Positions 11,050 through 22,102 of a stretch of DNA of 32,955 bases are shown in pieces. The stretch comes from Bondarzewia mesenterica. Taxonomy: Eukaryota; Basidiomycota; Agaricomycetes; Russulales; Bondarzewiaceae. The stretch's first letter is position 1, and every line of letters begins with the position of its first letter. Under the pieces are notes generated by a model. That model searched no databases. It saw only the letters and a list, made by a program, of their open reading frames with translations, and was not told where the DNA came from. A program made the position numbers and the translations under genes. Location: NCBI GenBank assembly GCA_004802705.1, contig SGPL01000373.1, positions 1 through 32,955 on the forward strand. The letters are read 5' to 3'.

Positions 11050-11952
11050 GGTCACCAAGAGCCACCTGGACGTACTTTGACCACATTCATCGGTGAGATA
11101 CAGGCTATAAATGTAGGCCAAAAGGCATGTACGCACCAAGTTGACAGCAAGGTGTCAGATGAACAGAGACCCTTTAAACGAAAGGAGAGCGAGGAACTTT
11201 CGGAATGATACAGAGGCCGAGCGCTGAAGTCCTGAAGATTTCGAAAATCAGCGGATACATGTTTTTCTAGATGTGTTTCTTATATGTCGCAGAAAAGATG
11301 ACGCCATCTACGAGATCGATGAGCTTTCGCAAGACCCGGTGGGCAATTTTCTTGAATCCACGACAGGTCCGCGTGGTCGCAAGGAGTCCAGAAATACCTG
11401 GTCGATACTAGGAGCGACATTGCGTGCTTTTACGGGATTTCTCTACATTGTGTGGGACGTTCAGCTGCCTGTATGTCGCGACGCGCGGAGCAGGCGCTGT
11501 CAGCTGCTGTCAGTGACAAGTGCGGTGAAAACAAACATGTGATATTTATGTAAGTATATAATTGTGGACTTGTCAGAGTGCCTGCCCTGGGGCCTGCGTA
11601 CTCCTTCTCTGCTGGTTCTCTGCGTCATAGAACGATACTTACAATACATGTCTTTTCCAACTTATGGACAAGCTTTCTTTCAGCCGGCCTGACCACTACT
11701 GCAGCAGATAATTAGTTCGCTCACCCTTGCAGATATATGGCAATGTTTTCATGGGGGCTATGCACGAGTACTTACACCGAGCTCGAGCTCTATCATTACA
11801 CATATTCAAAAAAGACGAATGGTGGATGAATGAGCACAAAGACAAAATCGTGAATTCCAGAATTAACATGTTCAAAACTTCGCGCCGAAACTCATTTAGG
11901 CGAGTTGCGCACATCTGCCTTATCCTCATCGGACAGATCATGTTCGAACTGC
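11050..11952. other. intergenic stretch, no gene seen
   Basis: Upstream region of the permease plus the space to the P450 relic. Plus-strand open frames at 11273-11542 and 11727-11993 have no recognisable motif, and no splice-consistent extension was found. It probably holds the permease promoter. Confidence 0.5.
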
Positions 11953-12393
11953 TCAAACAACCGGCTGTGCAGCGGCGAAATTACGTCGAATGACGCCCGC
12001 GTGAGACTCGCTCCTGACGACGATGTCGCACTTGAAGGGATTGGGTGCTGTGGTGATTCCCTTTCCGAAGAAGATAGTTAATCACGTCTGAGAACTGTGG
12101 ATGGAAAACAGGCAACACACCCTTGAGTAGTCTTTGATATCAACTGGAATTACAGCCTTCGTCACCGGGTCAACCGCCCGCTTGAAATTGAGTGCCCATA
12201 GAAGATTCATGGTGTTCAATACCTAGGAGAAGGCGAGTGTGAGCGATCTTGGACGCTACGAGAGCGATATCACAATCCACTGACAATCGAGTTGTTGGCC
12301 AAATTCATACCGGGGCAGATACGCTGTAGAAGACCAAGATGAAGGCTGCGGTTCCACAGGCAGCGGGTGGACACTCACCCTCCCTCCACCGAA
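11953..12393 (-). pseudogene. 3' relic of a cytochrome P450
   Basis: Reading leftward from 12393, the heme-binding loop appears as FGGGRR, an intron with GTGAGT donor, then ICPGMNLANNS, holding the cysteine that ligates heme. After further introns come LLWALNFKRAVDPVTKAV and the end NPFKCDIVVRSESHAGV, with a stop at 11953-11955. These are the last 100 or so residues of a P450 in the usual order, with introns at expected places. Directly before the heme loop an in-frame TGA (12394-12396) interrupts it, and I find no I-helix or ExxR region further upstream. It is a truncated pseudogene, not closely similar in sequence to the P450 at 25.4-27.4 kb. Confidence 0.75.
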
Positions 12394-12934
12394 TCAATAG
12401 AAATTCTGAATGCTGACTCAGAAATCTATGAATTCAGTGGCAGCCGCCTGCGGAAGTATTCGCGTCAGTTTGCCTTTCTTCGAAGATTCTACTGCTCACC
12501 TCATCCCCCACTGTCGTTAGGAATGATGTCAGACAGCGATCTGTTCGGGAGTTGGCTCACTGAGGAAGCCCAACGACATCGAACCATTCGCATGGCACAA
12601 GCGCAACTTTCGAAGAGTATCTTGAAAGAGGGTGCTGCGAACAGACAGAGATACGAGACTATGAATCGAACAATAAAAAATGACATCGATTGGACACAGA
12701 AAAATGAAAGATGCTGCTGACAAGCAGTGGCGAACGCCTGGTCCGCTGGGCACACATTAGCGAGGACTCGGAGGAGGCTATTATGAGAGTAGTTGTTGTC
12801 CTGCTCTATTATTGGCCAAGGCAATGAGAAAAGGTCCGAAAGTATTGAACATAGCAAACTTTTTCCAATGCTCATCAAAACTAGGCCTGAAACAAAAATC
12901 AAATAACGATGCCCAAAATTAAGCTGATATTCTA
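12394..12934. other. stretch without a recognisable gene
   Basis: Where the body of the P450 at 11953-12393 would be expected, neither strand gives P450 motifs. A 147-codon minus-strand frame (12501-12944) and a 117-codon plus-strand frame overlap here and show no family features. Confidence 0.45.
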
Positions 12935-13660
12935 GAATGCGCACCGATTTTCATTCCCAAGGATGAATGAACCCACACCCGTTGCGAGCGTGATGGTCGT
13001 GGCACAGATCGCCATGCAGACGTAGGTAGCGATAGTGTATGCGTGGTATTTTCCCGTCTTTTGCAAACCAACGCCACCAAGCAAGCTACCGGCCACCCCT
13101 CCAGCGATAGACAGAATAAGGGACACGTCTGCATCCACCGCACTCTTATCGAGTAAGTACGACTTGCGTACAGAGAGAGACATAGTAGAAAATGAAGAGC
13201 ATGCTCGATGCGTTAGAAAAAGTTGCAAAGATAGCTGGCCAGGAGAGCGAACGAGACGAGAGATAATATGAACGTGTCATTCCATAAAACACCCCGCTGT
13301 GGCCCAAACCGAGAAGCAGGGAAAGTCCAGCGATCACGAGAAAAAAATCTTCGGCAAAGTTTACACATTTGAGCTTGCCATGAAGGTGCGAGCCTTCGTG
13401 TTTGAATATCTATAGAGCTATCGATACTGAGATGATCGTTGCGAAAGTCGTTGCTGGACCCTGTATTAAAAACGCCCTGTAAATAGTGCAAGCTTGAATG
13501 GAACGAAGCCAAGGGAAAGCCGCCGGTAAATGCATATCATCTCCAACCCAATGCGAAATTGTAGCACCAAAACTGACGCGAGGAATAAGCACGCTTGTCT
13601 TCCAATCTTCAAGACCTGGGTGTGAGAGGAATGAGGCGGCTTGAAGCAGTGACACCGGGA
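12935..13660 (-). pseudogene. broken polytopic membrane protein, partly MFS-transporter-like
   Basis: Several hydrophobic segments in different minus-strand frames add up to a decayed membrane protein. The clearest piece (about 13130-12960) reads GGVAGSLLGGVGLQKTGKY followed by a long hydrophobic helix. It looks like the late-helix region of a fungal major facilitator transporter, where a glycine-rich helix is followed by QKTGKY before the next helix. Upstream pieces (13337-13146 and 13655-13410) contain further hydrophobic stretches such as VIAGLSLLLGLGHSGVF but no diagnostic motif, and frame changes between them are not all explained by introns. One broken gene or two fused relics are both possible. 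Confidence 0.4.
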
Positions 13661-13718
13661 GTAAGCAACTTCAATGGGAAACGAGGAGACCACCTTCGAT
13701 ATCACGAACGCCAAGGTC

Positions 13719-14900
13719 CTACTCCAGACCGACGTAATCATACGCAAATCCGACCATCTCATAATTGTCCATAGCGACGATCTCCGTTTCCTCGGTATAC
13801 AGTGTGCACCTCAGCCCTGGAATGAATACATGATCCAGAGGATAATCGTGGTCAGCACGAACGAATGGGTGATCCCGCTCGCCGAGTCCGCGATTTAGTA
13901 TCCGAGCTGGATGCAGTGGTGATCGAGCCAACCACCTGGGATCGTGGTCAGCCCGTCGAACCCAGCCAAGGAACTCTTTGCGAAGAGGTCTGTAAGGAAC
14001 CTACAGATACGCAAGCGCAGGGTATTAGCACGAGCGTGATAAAAACGAGGAGGGACGGCGCGCAAAAAAATGCTCACCTTACCGACGACGCCGCCGATGG
14101 CGTGCACAGGGAAGATATCGAGCGCATCGTCATAGTGGAGGTAGAACTTGAGTTGTGTGGCAAAGTTGCAGACAGTTCCGACCATGAAACTGAACAACAA
14201 GGCCGCCGCTGTATCCCATCATCAGCCGGTGTAATGGCAACGAGACCGGCGACGGTGCCAGAGCAGAAGCCGACGACGGACCACTTGCGCTCGAGGCGAT
14301 AATCGCAGAGCATCCATGTAAGCCCACCAACGCTGGCAGCGGGATTCGTGACGATGCACGCCTGCACCGCACGAAGGTTGGCACTGAGCGCCGAGCCGCC
14401 GTTGAAACCGAGCCAGCCGAACCAGAGAAAGATCGTGCCGAGAACGACGTAGCTCGTGTTGTGCGGCTTGTAAGAGAGCGGCTCTGTACCATACCCGCGC
14501 CGCTTGCCCAGGTAGATGTTGATCGCGAGCGCGACAGTACCCGACGAGATATGCACGGGTTGCCGCCGGCAAGGAGGCCGCCGAGGACGAAAGACCACCC
14601 GTTTGAATTCGATGTCCAACAGGCGATCAGGTTGTACACGAACGTGGATCAGATGAAGATGAAGACGAGCGTCGGGCCAAGTCGTGCGCGCTCGGCGATG
14701 GCGGGGATGCGGATGCTACCGATAGATGGCTTCTCAAAGACGCCCTTCAGGCCAAAGTATCCTTCGGGGGAGTTGAGTCGCTGTCGAGGCTGAATGCGGT
14801 GGGAATGACTCACTGAGGTTGCCAATGTAAGTGTTGCCTGTCTTTGGCCTGTCTTGCTGAATGCAAGAGAATAGCCCCAGAAGAGCCACTGACGAAGAGT
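13719..14900 (-). pseudogene. ammonium transporter (Amt/MEP family), multiply disrupted
   Basis: Typical Amt/MEP blocks occur in order on the minus strand: QWLFWGYSLAFS, YFGLKG, IACW..NGW, VHISSGTVALA, FLWFGWLGFNGGSA, VGTVCNFATQLK, DALDIFPVHAIGG, AGFDG, IPGGWLDHH and the C-terminal YDYVG. The family moves ammonium across the plasma membrane as a trimer. Many lesions exist: an 11-bp tandem duplication at 14835-14855, loss of about 20 residues between RIPA and IAERA near 14700, a Trp codon turned to TGA at 14649-14651, one-base shifts near 14557, 14200 and 13825, and a Gln codon turned to TAA at 13895-13897. The first helices and the start are not found. With two point stops, a duplication and a deletion, this is a true pseudogene. 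Confidence 0.88.
14835..14855. repeat. 11-bp tandem duplication inside the ammonium transporter relic
   Basis: GCCTGTCTTTG is followed at once by GCCTGTCTT. On the coding strand this repeats the codons for Lys-Thr-Gly after AFS and shifts the frame before NTYIGNL, so it is a mutation and not part of the ancestral gene. Confidence 0.7.
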
Positions 14901-16376
14901 TCATTTTCAACACGTGATTTGACGGGTTGATCATTTGAACAGCTTGGTAGACGTCAACGGATGTGACAAGATAGCTTGAGCGAGAAATTGGAAGGCACCA
15001 CGTGCATACATGGAACTGGTGAGCCAAGGCAGCAGCCACGTCGTGAACCGCGAAGAGGATGTGATCAGGCTGGATGTCTAAAAAGTGAAAGCATCACATG
15101 GGGATTGCGAACGTCAGAGAGATAAAGGGTGCGCCAGTGTGCATAACTTCACCCTCACTGTGTAGAAGTCCAATATACTTGACGAGCCCCGGTGACCGGG
15201 ATCATGCCATCCACTTTGGCAGCCCTCACGTCGCTTCCAAGCACGTCAGTGACCAGAAATAGATGTTTCCCGTGCCGACTCGATCGCGAGCGATAGAAGT
15301 GATCCAACAGAGTGACGATCAGTGTGCGTGTCCGGGATGCCCGACAGTATGCTCCAAACATTGGATACGTTGAAGGAGCTGGAGCTCGTAGGAAGCGTGA
15401 TTTTGAACTTGTCGTGTGGGCGGATAGGATTTTGATAACAACCCACCGTTTGCGTCTTTGAAAGAGGAACCATTGTGCCAGATTGGAGATATATGTGAAC
15501 TCACTCGTCGTCGTTGGAAACCGCTCTAGCAAAAAAAGAAAGCGGGATGGAAGCAGATGGAAGCATTTGAAGCAAGCGCCATCTAGGTGGACCTTGGGTG
15601 GACCTAACCCTGATCAGATCGCGTCATTTTGAGACTACGGTCTGTGACGCGACGGTCTTTTCGGGCGGTCGCAGCCTCGCTTCTTTCTACCATTCGCCTC
15701 CCTTTTCCGCGTGAAATGTTCTTGTCTGAGGTCTCAGCTTGTCCACTTGATCCACAATGCCGCTACTATTTGTTGCTCGATGGTGAATCCCGCGGCTGCA
15801 AGATATCCGAGCCTATCTGAACTTGAAGGACCGTACATGGGAGGATCTTGCGAGTCTGGCATCACTCTCGCTCAGTTACTTGAAACTAAAAGCCTTTTTC
15901 TCGAAGACCCTTGAGCTTGAGCTTGAGCACTTGAGTTTCAAGTTGCTCTGCAGGCCCATGCCATTTTCACATTGTTTTCCTGTCTCAACTCTGGACTCTA
16001 CAACGGTTCGATGTTTGTTGGCACTGCCTAGAGTGTTCTGGGACTAGAGAGCAGACTTCTCCTTCGTATGTATCATCGTCTATTTTGTGCATCCCATAGT
16101 GCTTCAATAAGCTTCAATGGAATTCTATGCCCAGATTCGCAGCATGCGAGCCTTTTTTTATATACTTTCGATTCAGTTTCTTTCTTTATACTCTTGGTCA
16201 ACTTCATGCCAGAGCTTTTCTTCTGGCAATGCGGGAAATGCTGTCAAACACGCGTTTGGATATGGTTTCGCACCTGCCAAATTTAGCCCGTGTCTCGATT
16301 TGCTCACTCTGATGTGTATAGACGGTTTCATGAACGCTTAGCAATCCCAAGTGGGCAAGTAGACTCAGACGCATCC
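14901..16376. other. long stretch without a recognisable gene
   Basis: The missing 5' part of the ammonium transporter should lie at the left of this stretch but was not found. A 125-codon minus-strand frame (15155-15532) and several plus-strand frames between 15629 and 16341 lack motifs. There is a short GAGCTT-type run (about 15911-15935). The right end probably holds the upstream region of the ferritin-like gene. Confidence 0.45.
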
Positions 16377-16383
16377 TATAAAT
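16377..16383 (+). promoter_or_regulatory. TATA-box candidate for the ferritin-like gene
   Basis: TATAAAT lies about 145 bp upstream of the ATG at 16525. It is followed by a pyrimidine-rich leader (about 16430-16510), as is common at fungal transcription starts. Confidence 0.45.
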
Positions 16384-16524
16384 GCAGCTCACTTCAGAGG
16401 TTGGATTGCATTGGTTGTCATCGACCATCTCCCCCCTCCACGCCGCTAGCTTACCACGCTATAACTTCCAATCGTTTCTGTCATTCCTTTCCGTCCTTCC
16501 TTCCCGCACACGATTAATATCAAC

Positions 16525-17711
16525 ATGATGTTCATCGCCTCTCTAGTTCCTCTCGCCATCTTTGCAACTAGCGTGTCCGCTCGCCCGCTCCGGCGCGCGT
16601 CCTCGGACGAGCCAACCGGTATGTCCACCTGCCACTTGATGGGTATATCTCATGCCTATCCTTTATTAGATACCCAGATCTTGAACTTCGCTCTCACCCT
16701 CGAGCACATCGAAAATGCATTCTATAGCGAGGGCATGTCTAAATATTCTGCGCAAGACTTCGAGAACGCAGGTTTACCTCCTTTTGCATACGGACGGTTC
16801 AAGGAAATCGCCGAACACGAAGCGAACCATGTCGCCTTCCTCACATCTGCGCTCGGTCAGGATGCAACACAACCCTGCAGTTATAGTTTGTGAGTTTGAA
16901 TTCGCTTTTCATATAATTTGGTGGTGCTCACCTTCAATGAAGCCCGTACGACGATCCCAAATCGTTCGTCGCTGTCAGTTATGCTCTGGAGTCTGTCGGT
17001 AAGTGCTCATAATGTAGTCTTTTCTTTGCTTCTTGCCCAACGCATCATGCAAAGGGGACTCTGCCTACGTTGGCGCGTCCAAGTTCATACACAATAAGGT
17101 AAATGATCGTCCGCTGATCTCAAGCTTTCTCAGTCTGATAGCTCATACTTTCAGGATTACCTCCTTGCGGCTGCCACCATCCTCTCTACAGAGGCACGGC
17201 ATTCTGCATGGATTAACTCTGCCGTGCGCGAAGGCAACCCGTGGAGCGGACCTTACGAGGTAATCAAAAACAGTATCCTCACTTTTGCTCATCCGAAATC
17301 TGACATCTTCCTCAGACACCTCTTGACCTCAATCAAGTGTATACCCTTGCCTCCAGCTTCATCACAGATTGCCCATCTACGAACCCCACCCTCCCCGTCA
17401 AGGCCTTCCCCGCGCTGACCGCCGCCGCCGCCACACAAGCCGCCCCTGGTCAGAGCCTCAAACTCGACTTTACTTGGCCCTCAGACAAGTCAGCCAAGCT
17501 CTATGGCGCTTTCCTCAGCGGACAAGATGCGCTCATCGTTCCGCTCAGCGACGACGGCAGCGTCTTCATCCCCGATACATTGCGGGGCACGACGTACCTG
17601 ATCGTGACAACGGATGCCGATGGAGTTTCCGACGACACGACCGTCGCGGGTCCTTTGATGCTGCAGCTTTCGTACGACTCGTACGGTAATCCCGAGATGC
17701 TGCAGTTCTGA
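16525..17711 (+). CDS. secreted ferritin-like domain protein (Rds1 / desiccation-related type)
   Basis: Six exons, 16525-16618, 16670-16889, 16943-16998, 17055-17098, 17155-17259 and 17316-17711, give a clean 304-residue protein. Residues 1-19 form a signal peptide ending about SVSA|RP. From about residue 34 comes a ferritin-like helical bundle: DTQILNFALTLEHIENAFY, then EIAEHEANHVAFL, then AATILSTEARHSAWI. The spaced E..H and EAxxH glutamates and histidines are where such domains can hold metal. The last third is a beta-rich tail without known motif. Fungal relatives include stress-response protein Rds1 of fission yeast; in plants the family is called desiccation-related. The enzymatic role, if any, is unknown. 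The start is fixed by the signal peptide, and no damage is seen. Confidence 0.9.
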
Positions 17712-18852
17712 ATCGGTATACTTATGTAGACGTCTTGAGCGATGTCATGGACTGTTCTGAATCTCCTTTTTCCTCTTATGCTGCATCGGCGTTAATTTAA
17801 CTCTAATTTTGGACAATGCAATCTTTGGCATGTGTGCTTTTGCACATACGCTGGTCCCGATACCTGATAACTTACCTGCAATCAGGAATGAGGCTCCTCA
17901 ACTGCGCCTTGACACCCTCCTCGATCCGACGATCATCAATCATCCCTGTCGCCGCTGTCCCAAGGCTGAAGTCGACAGTACGTGACTATCACCACTGTCA
18001 TTATCTCTATCTTCTCATTGTCCGAGGATGGACCTCGCCATTCCGAGAAAATGTAACCATATCGTGATTGCATCTGGCTTCATCGTGCTTGATATATGAT
18101 GGCGTGGTTGGTCTCTGTCTTTGAACATGTATAATGTCAGTGAAGGACTTCCAGTGTACAAACATACTCAAAGATACTGTACGTCAGAAAAGCCATCAAA
18201 AAGATCCTACTTTTGTCAGCCAAAGACAAAGAGGTGAACGTATTGATATTGATCATCTGAATGTTCTGAGCGTCCATGTCCATCTTCCACGCTCGTCGTT
18301 GCGTGCTGGAAAAAAGCAGTGCCTTACCGCACGATGCATAAAGTGGGAATCGGATATCAAACCCCTAGCGGGTCGATGGCAACGACCCAGGTTATCACTC
18401 AGATTTGAGTACTTTCAAGTTTTGACCTCTAGTCCTATCCCAAAGATTGTAAGCAATCCATACCTCTTTTCGCTCATCCCTGCTTTACCTCGTGCACGTC
18501 CGAGGTTATTGATTTGGATGATTTGGCTCCGGCCGGTTTGATTCGTTTGAGCGGTGAAGGACAGATGTGTCTAGTCAGAAGAAGGTCGGTGTTTCAATGC
18601 GTGCTGGAGTGTAGGAATGATTGTCGCGGAGAGTCGGTCGTGGCGACTCATGGACACTGTACGATATTGTTGCATTTATGCCTCGATTAGTGTTGACTCA
18701 TTATCGCAGGCAGAAAAAATAAATTCGACCAAACCAAATTATTCATAGGAAAGGTCAAACCGATTCGGACCTATTCGGACGCGTTGAGGAGAAAAAGCTT
18801 GACGCCTGCCCGCATTTTTCCTGCGGAGTTTCAATCTTGTTCAGATCAAGTT
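17712..18852. other. intergenic stretch, no gene seen
   Basis: More than 1.1 kb after the ferritin-like gene. Plus-strand frames of 83 and 135 codons (17816-18067 and 18134-18541) have no family motifs. The right end leads into the duplicated block that begins near 18853. Confidence 0.5.
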
Positions 18853-19003
18853 GTGTTATGATTTGATCAAGATTTGATGACCGTGGTTTGCGCTTCCACT
18901 GACTCAACATTCTACATATTGGAAGGGACTGCCGGCCTTGTGCGCAACATGCAAGCGGCTTCCGTGTAAGTAATGACAATTCCGCAAAGTTTTTCGTGAT
19001 GGT
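18853..19003. repeat. left end of the A block, repeated at 31700-31850
   Basis: From TTATGATTTGAT onwards, and especially from TTCTACATATTGGAAGGGA, this segment matches 31700-31850 with small changes, ending near TTTTTCGT(G/A)ATGGT. Left of it I see no similarity between the two places. In copy A it is followed by the GST gene; in copy C it is followed almost at once by the CHAT tail. Confidence 0.75.
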
Positions 19004-19157
19004 TGAGACGTGCGTCCATTCATAGCGTCACAAGCTGGGAAAGCGACATGCCGGTATGAGAGTGGGTTCCACGTGTTGTCATGAGTCGGATGAAGTCAGG
19101 CCTCCTGCACTTCCTTCTTCCTTCTGTCGTCTGTTTCTCCCGTAACTCATTGTGACC

Positions 19158-20333
19158 ATGTCTTCAGACGCTCCTGCCAGCACTACGGCTAAAGGTACGC
19201 ACAATATCAAAGCCAGTTATTGTGGAAACTGACATAGAGGCTTTCATAACCAATCCATCCGAAAAGAAACAGACCATGCCCAAGAGAGTGTATCCACGTT
19301 GATTGTACACCACCTGGATAATTCCCGCTCTCAGCGTATTCTTTGGTTGCTCGTGAGTCGCCACAGTCTTGTTCATCATCATGTATCCATGGACGAACAA
19401 GCTCCCACTTCGTAGGAAGAGCTAGAAGTTCCCTATGAGATCAAGATTTATAAGCGCACACGCGAGCTGCTCGCCCCCAAAGACCTCCTCGCTGTTCATC
19501 CTCTGGGGAAGTCCCCAGTGATCACTGACGGGGATGTGACATTGGCTGAGAGTGGTGCAATAGTCGGTTTGTGTCCATCCACTCTGTTGTGCTAAACAAC
19601 ACCCCACTCACTCTTCGCGCAGAATATATCATCGCCAAATACGGAAACGGTAAAGCTCTGCCTCCCGACTCTGGAAAGATTGATAACCTCTACTGTGAGA
19701 AGTCGTCTCAATGAGCTTTCCGCGGAGACAAGCTGATGTCTTTTCCCTTGGATCCTCGCTCAAATGTAGTCTCTCACTATGCTGAGGGCTCGTTGATGCC
19801 GCTGGTCGTCAATAAATTCGTATTCAGTCTCGTTCCACAACGATCTCCCTTTTTCCTCAGGCCTATCGTGAGGACTATCTTCGGTCAACTGGACAGCAAA
19901 ATGGTCACCCCTCAGTTGAAGAGGAACCTCGACCTGGTGCGCGGTATTTGTCTGTCTCACGGGCTCTGCTGATGAGTCACCGGGACCGGTGTTATCCAGG
20001 TGGAAGCTCATCTCACCAAGTCGGGCAATTTCTTCGCCGGCGGTGAAGAACCGACTTCCGCAGATTACATGATGCTGTTTCCTCTTGAGGCTCTTGTCTC
20101 TCGAGCGAAAGACTTGGTAGGGCCGAAGGTGAAGGCCTGGGTTGACCTCATGCATGAACGGTGAGCCTGCAGGTTATCTGATCATACCTTCGCGATTTGT
20201 TGCTGAATGTTATGCGGATCCCAGACCTGCTTACAAACGAGTGAGTTTGTTGGACCGTAATAACAGGCGAGGACCTAAACTGTGAATTTTATCTCAGGCT
20301 CTCGAGAAGGGCGGGCCATATGACTACATTTAG
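19158..20333 (+). CDS. glutathione S-transferase (fungal, Gtt1/Ure2-like fold)
   Basis: Eight exons: 19158-19194, 19285-19352, 19416-19566, 19623-19694, 19770-19936, 20000-20160, 20225-20240 and 20298-20333. They give an uninterrupted 235-residue protein. The N-terminal thioredoxin-like domain starts VHHLDNSRSQRILWLLEELE, with the SR pair near the usual glutathione-activating position, and includes the cis-proline region HPLGKSPVITDG and the ESGAIVEYI glutathione-binding motif. The all-helical C-terminal domain has HYAEGSLMPLVV, then AGGEEPTSADYMMLFPLEAL with the conserved aspartate N-cap. It ends in a short KRALEKGGPYDY tail. The family conjugates glutathione to electrophiles in the cytosol. 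The gene sits inside a duplicated block yet appears intact; the first intron's acceptor (AAG at 19282-19284) is the least certain boundary. Confidence 0.9.
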
Positions 20334-20624
20334 TGATCTTGAACCGCGCCATTTTTTCTCATCTATTCTGTCGGTTTCTCACTTTTATGCGTGACCCCGA
20401 GTATCACGACTTGCGTGCATTCATCTCACGTTGATGGTGGCAGCGACTTTTGTATGCTTGCTTATGCAATTCGTGACCCCTTCTGTTTCCCACAGGCGAT
20501 CAGAATGGGTTATACAGTTTATTATGGCTGGGGCGTAAAAGGTGTGCACGATATCGAACAGGGCTTGTCGGGTCCCTTTCAAACGATATTACGACTGCAG
20601 CCAATTGTTTTTCTCTCTTTTGCG

Positions 20625-21056
20625 AGAGCCGCTAGAGAGCGCTTCTTCTTCTCGAGGAAGTCGGCTGAAGTCTCTTAAATTATACAGCAGTTCATGACGA
20701 ATGCATCGCTGGCCTTTCTCAGTTCGTGCCAGACAGCAATGGACGACGAAAATCTTCCTGACGAAGCCATCCACCTCGCGGCGACCCTTTTGTTCTCTGG
20801 ATTCCGTGGAACGGTCGCGACGATGCGATGAGTGCATGCGATGAACTGCTATCGCATGCGTACCAAACGTTCCCAACGTAACAAGTTTGTTCACGGTGTC
20901 GATGGGCCTGGCGTCGTGGACAAATTCTACGACGATCTTTTTCAGGGCCAGGCAAATGCACCCGCCTCGTGTCCTGACATGACTCGAGCTGCTCGAGCAC
21001 TCCACCTCGCTGTAGCTGAATTGCGCACAGACACTGGCTGTTCCTTCGCACGCTGA
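20625..21056 (+). pseudogene. relic of a CHAT-domain (caspase-like) protein C-terminus
   Basis: The plus strand carries the end of a CHAT protease-fold domain as found at the C-terminus of TPR-CHAT proteins abundant in Agaricomycetes. Visible are a degraded strand (GSRLK), then NASLAFLSSCQTAMDDE containing the catalytic-type cysteine, DEAIHLAATLLFSGFRGTVATM, and, in another frame, DGPGVVDKFYDDLFQG and RAARALHLAVAELR. The matching His motif (CHG) upstream is not found. Lesions: a frame change near 20670-20680, a stop soon after VATM with a hairpin-bearing insertion of about 70 bp (20825-20900), and Trp turned to TGA at 21054-21056. TPR repeats are absent. It lies tail-to-tail with the NTPase gene copy A. 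Confidence 0.75.
20834..20859. repeat. 9-bp perfect inverted repeat inside the CHAT relic
   Basis: GCATGCGAT, an 8-nt loop, then ATCGCATGC. It lies in the segment that interrupts the CHAT reading frame, so it may mark a small insertion. Confidence 0.6.
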
Positions 21057-22102
21057 GTCACCGTTCGCCCTTCTGGGTTCGTGAGAAGGTATGCGTCCAA
21101 GCTGCATGTTGACCCGTCCTTTTAGATTCCATAGCGCTTTCCTTTCCAAGTTTCGACTTCTGGATTTTTAAGATTCCCTTTTATCCTGTACTTGTCCTTC
21201 TTACTTCACTTATGATATGTTCTGGCATGTTGCCTCGCGTGGATAGCTTTACGGCCGTCGGATGCGAGCGAGCTTCCCAAGGTTGCCACCGACCAATCCA
21301 ATCGTCAGAAGCTGCTACTTGACTTTCGACAGTCGCCTTTCAAGCCATGCGACATCGTGATCGAACTCGTAGTTGTAATGTAGATGAAGCACAGACATGA
21401 AATTGTGCACAGCTGGGTCTGTTCCACGAACTCTGAAACTGGGAGATTCCGTGACTTCAACTTTCGGACGAGAATGTCTGAGCCTTTCATCGACTTGGAA
21501 TACCTGCACGCATTTTGCGATGTCTCCGTACATCATCAGTTTCCGATCACACGTAGTACATAACTTAACATTCACAACAATACAACAGCAGACAAAGCGG
21601 CGATGATACAAACCAGCGGCGACGATACAAACCAGCAGCGACGATACAAAGCAACTCGACAGAGTTACATGACAAAGGAAAGAGCAAACTTACAGCTGCT
21701 GACGGACTTCTCAACTTCCATACTGTGAAATTACAATCCCCTCCGCCTCCTCTTCGTCGACGACATTCCCAAGCGAGGTGTTTTGGATCCAATGGAAACA
21801 TTCCTTGCCCACCGTCCAGGCCGGCTTTAGTCTCCGGACCGCTGCAATCGCCCGGTCGTTAGTGCGGGGGTGTTCCGACAGGAAGTCGCGAGACGCAAGC
21901 AGGAAAGCGTATTTATCCTTGTCCTCAGGCATGATTCCTTTATAGACAGTACCCGAGCAGCCATAGGCATAGATGTTGTAACGTGGATGCACAAGTTTGG
22001 TCTGTGCCTCAGCGGCCGACCGAAGCTCGCCCCTTGCCACTCCTGCTTGTTTGATGTCGACTCTCGAGGGCGATGTCTGTGTATCGTCGTGCAAGCGCAA
22101 AT
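20972..22102. repeat. A-block segment matching copy C (31860-32955)
   Basis: Beginning in the CHAT tail at GTCCTGA..TGACTCGAG, this segment runs in parallel with 31860 to the window end with many small substitutions and indels. It covers the end of the CHAT relic, about 600 bp of spacer and the last exon of the NTPase gene. Confidence 0.85.

Noticed and set aside
11050..11139. N-terminal extension of the MUP1-type permease from an ATG at 11139
   Set aside because: The ATG at 11049 opens the acidic tail typical of the family, and the extension is hydrophobic and unlike it.
12501..12944. 147-codon minus-strand frame as the body of the P450 relic
   Set aside because: No I-helix, ExxR or PERF motif is present, and its composition does not fit a P450.
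15155..15532. 125-codon minus-strand frame as the missing start of the ammonium transporter
   Set aside because: It lacks the helices and GVGFFYSGL-type motif expected there; no family recognised.
19760..20155. 131-codon minus-strand frame
   Set aside because: Antisense of GST exons 5 and 6.
20589..21149. 186-codon minus-strand frame
   Set aside because: Antisense of the CHAT relic, whose plus-strand motifs are clear.
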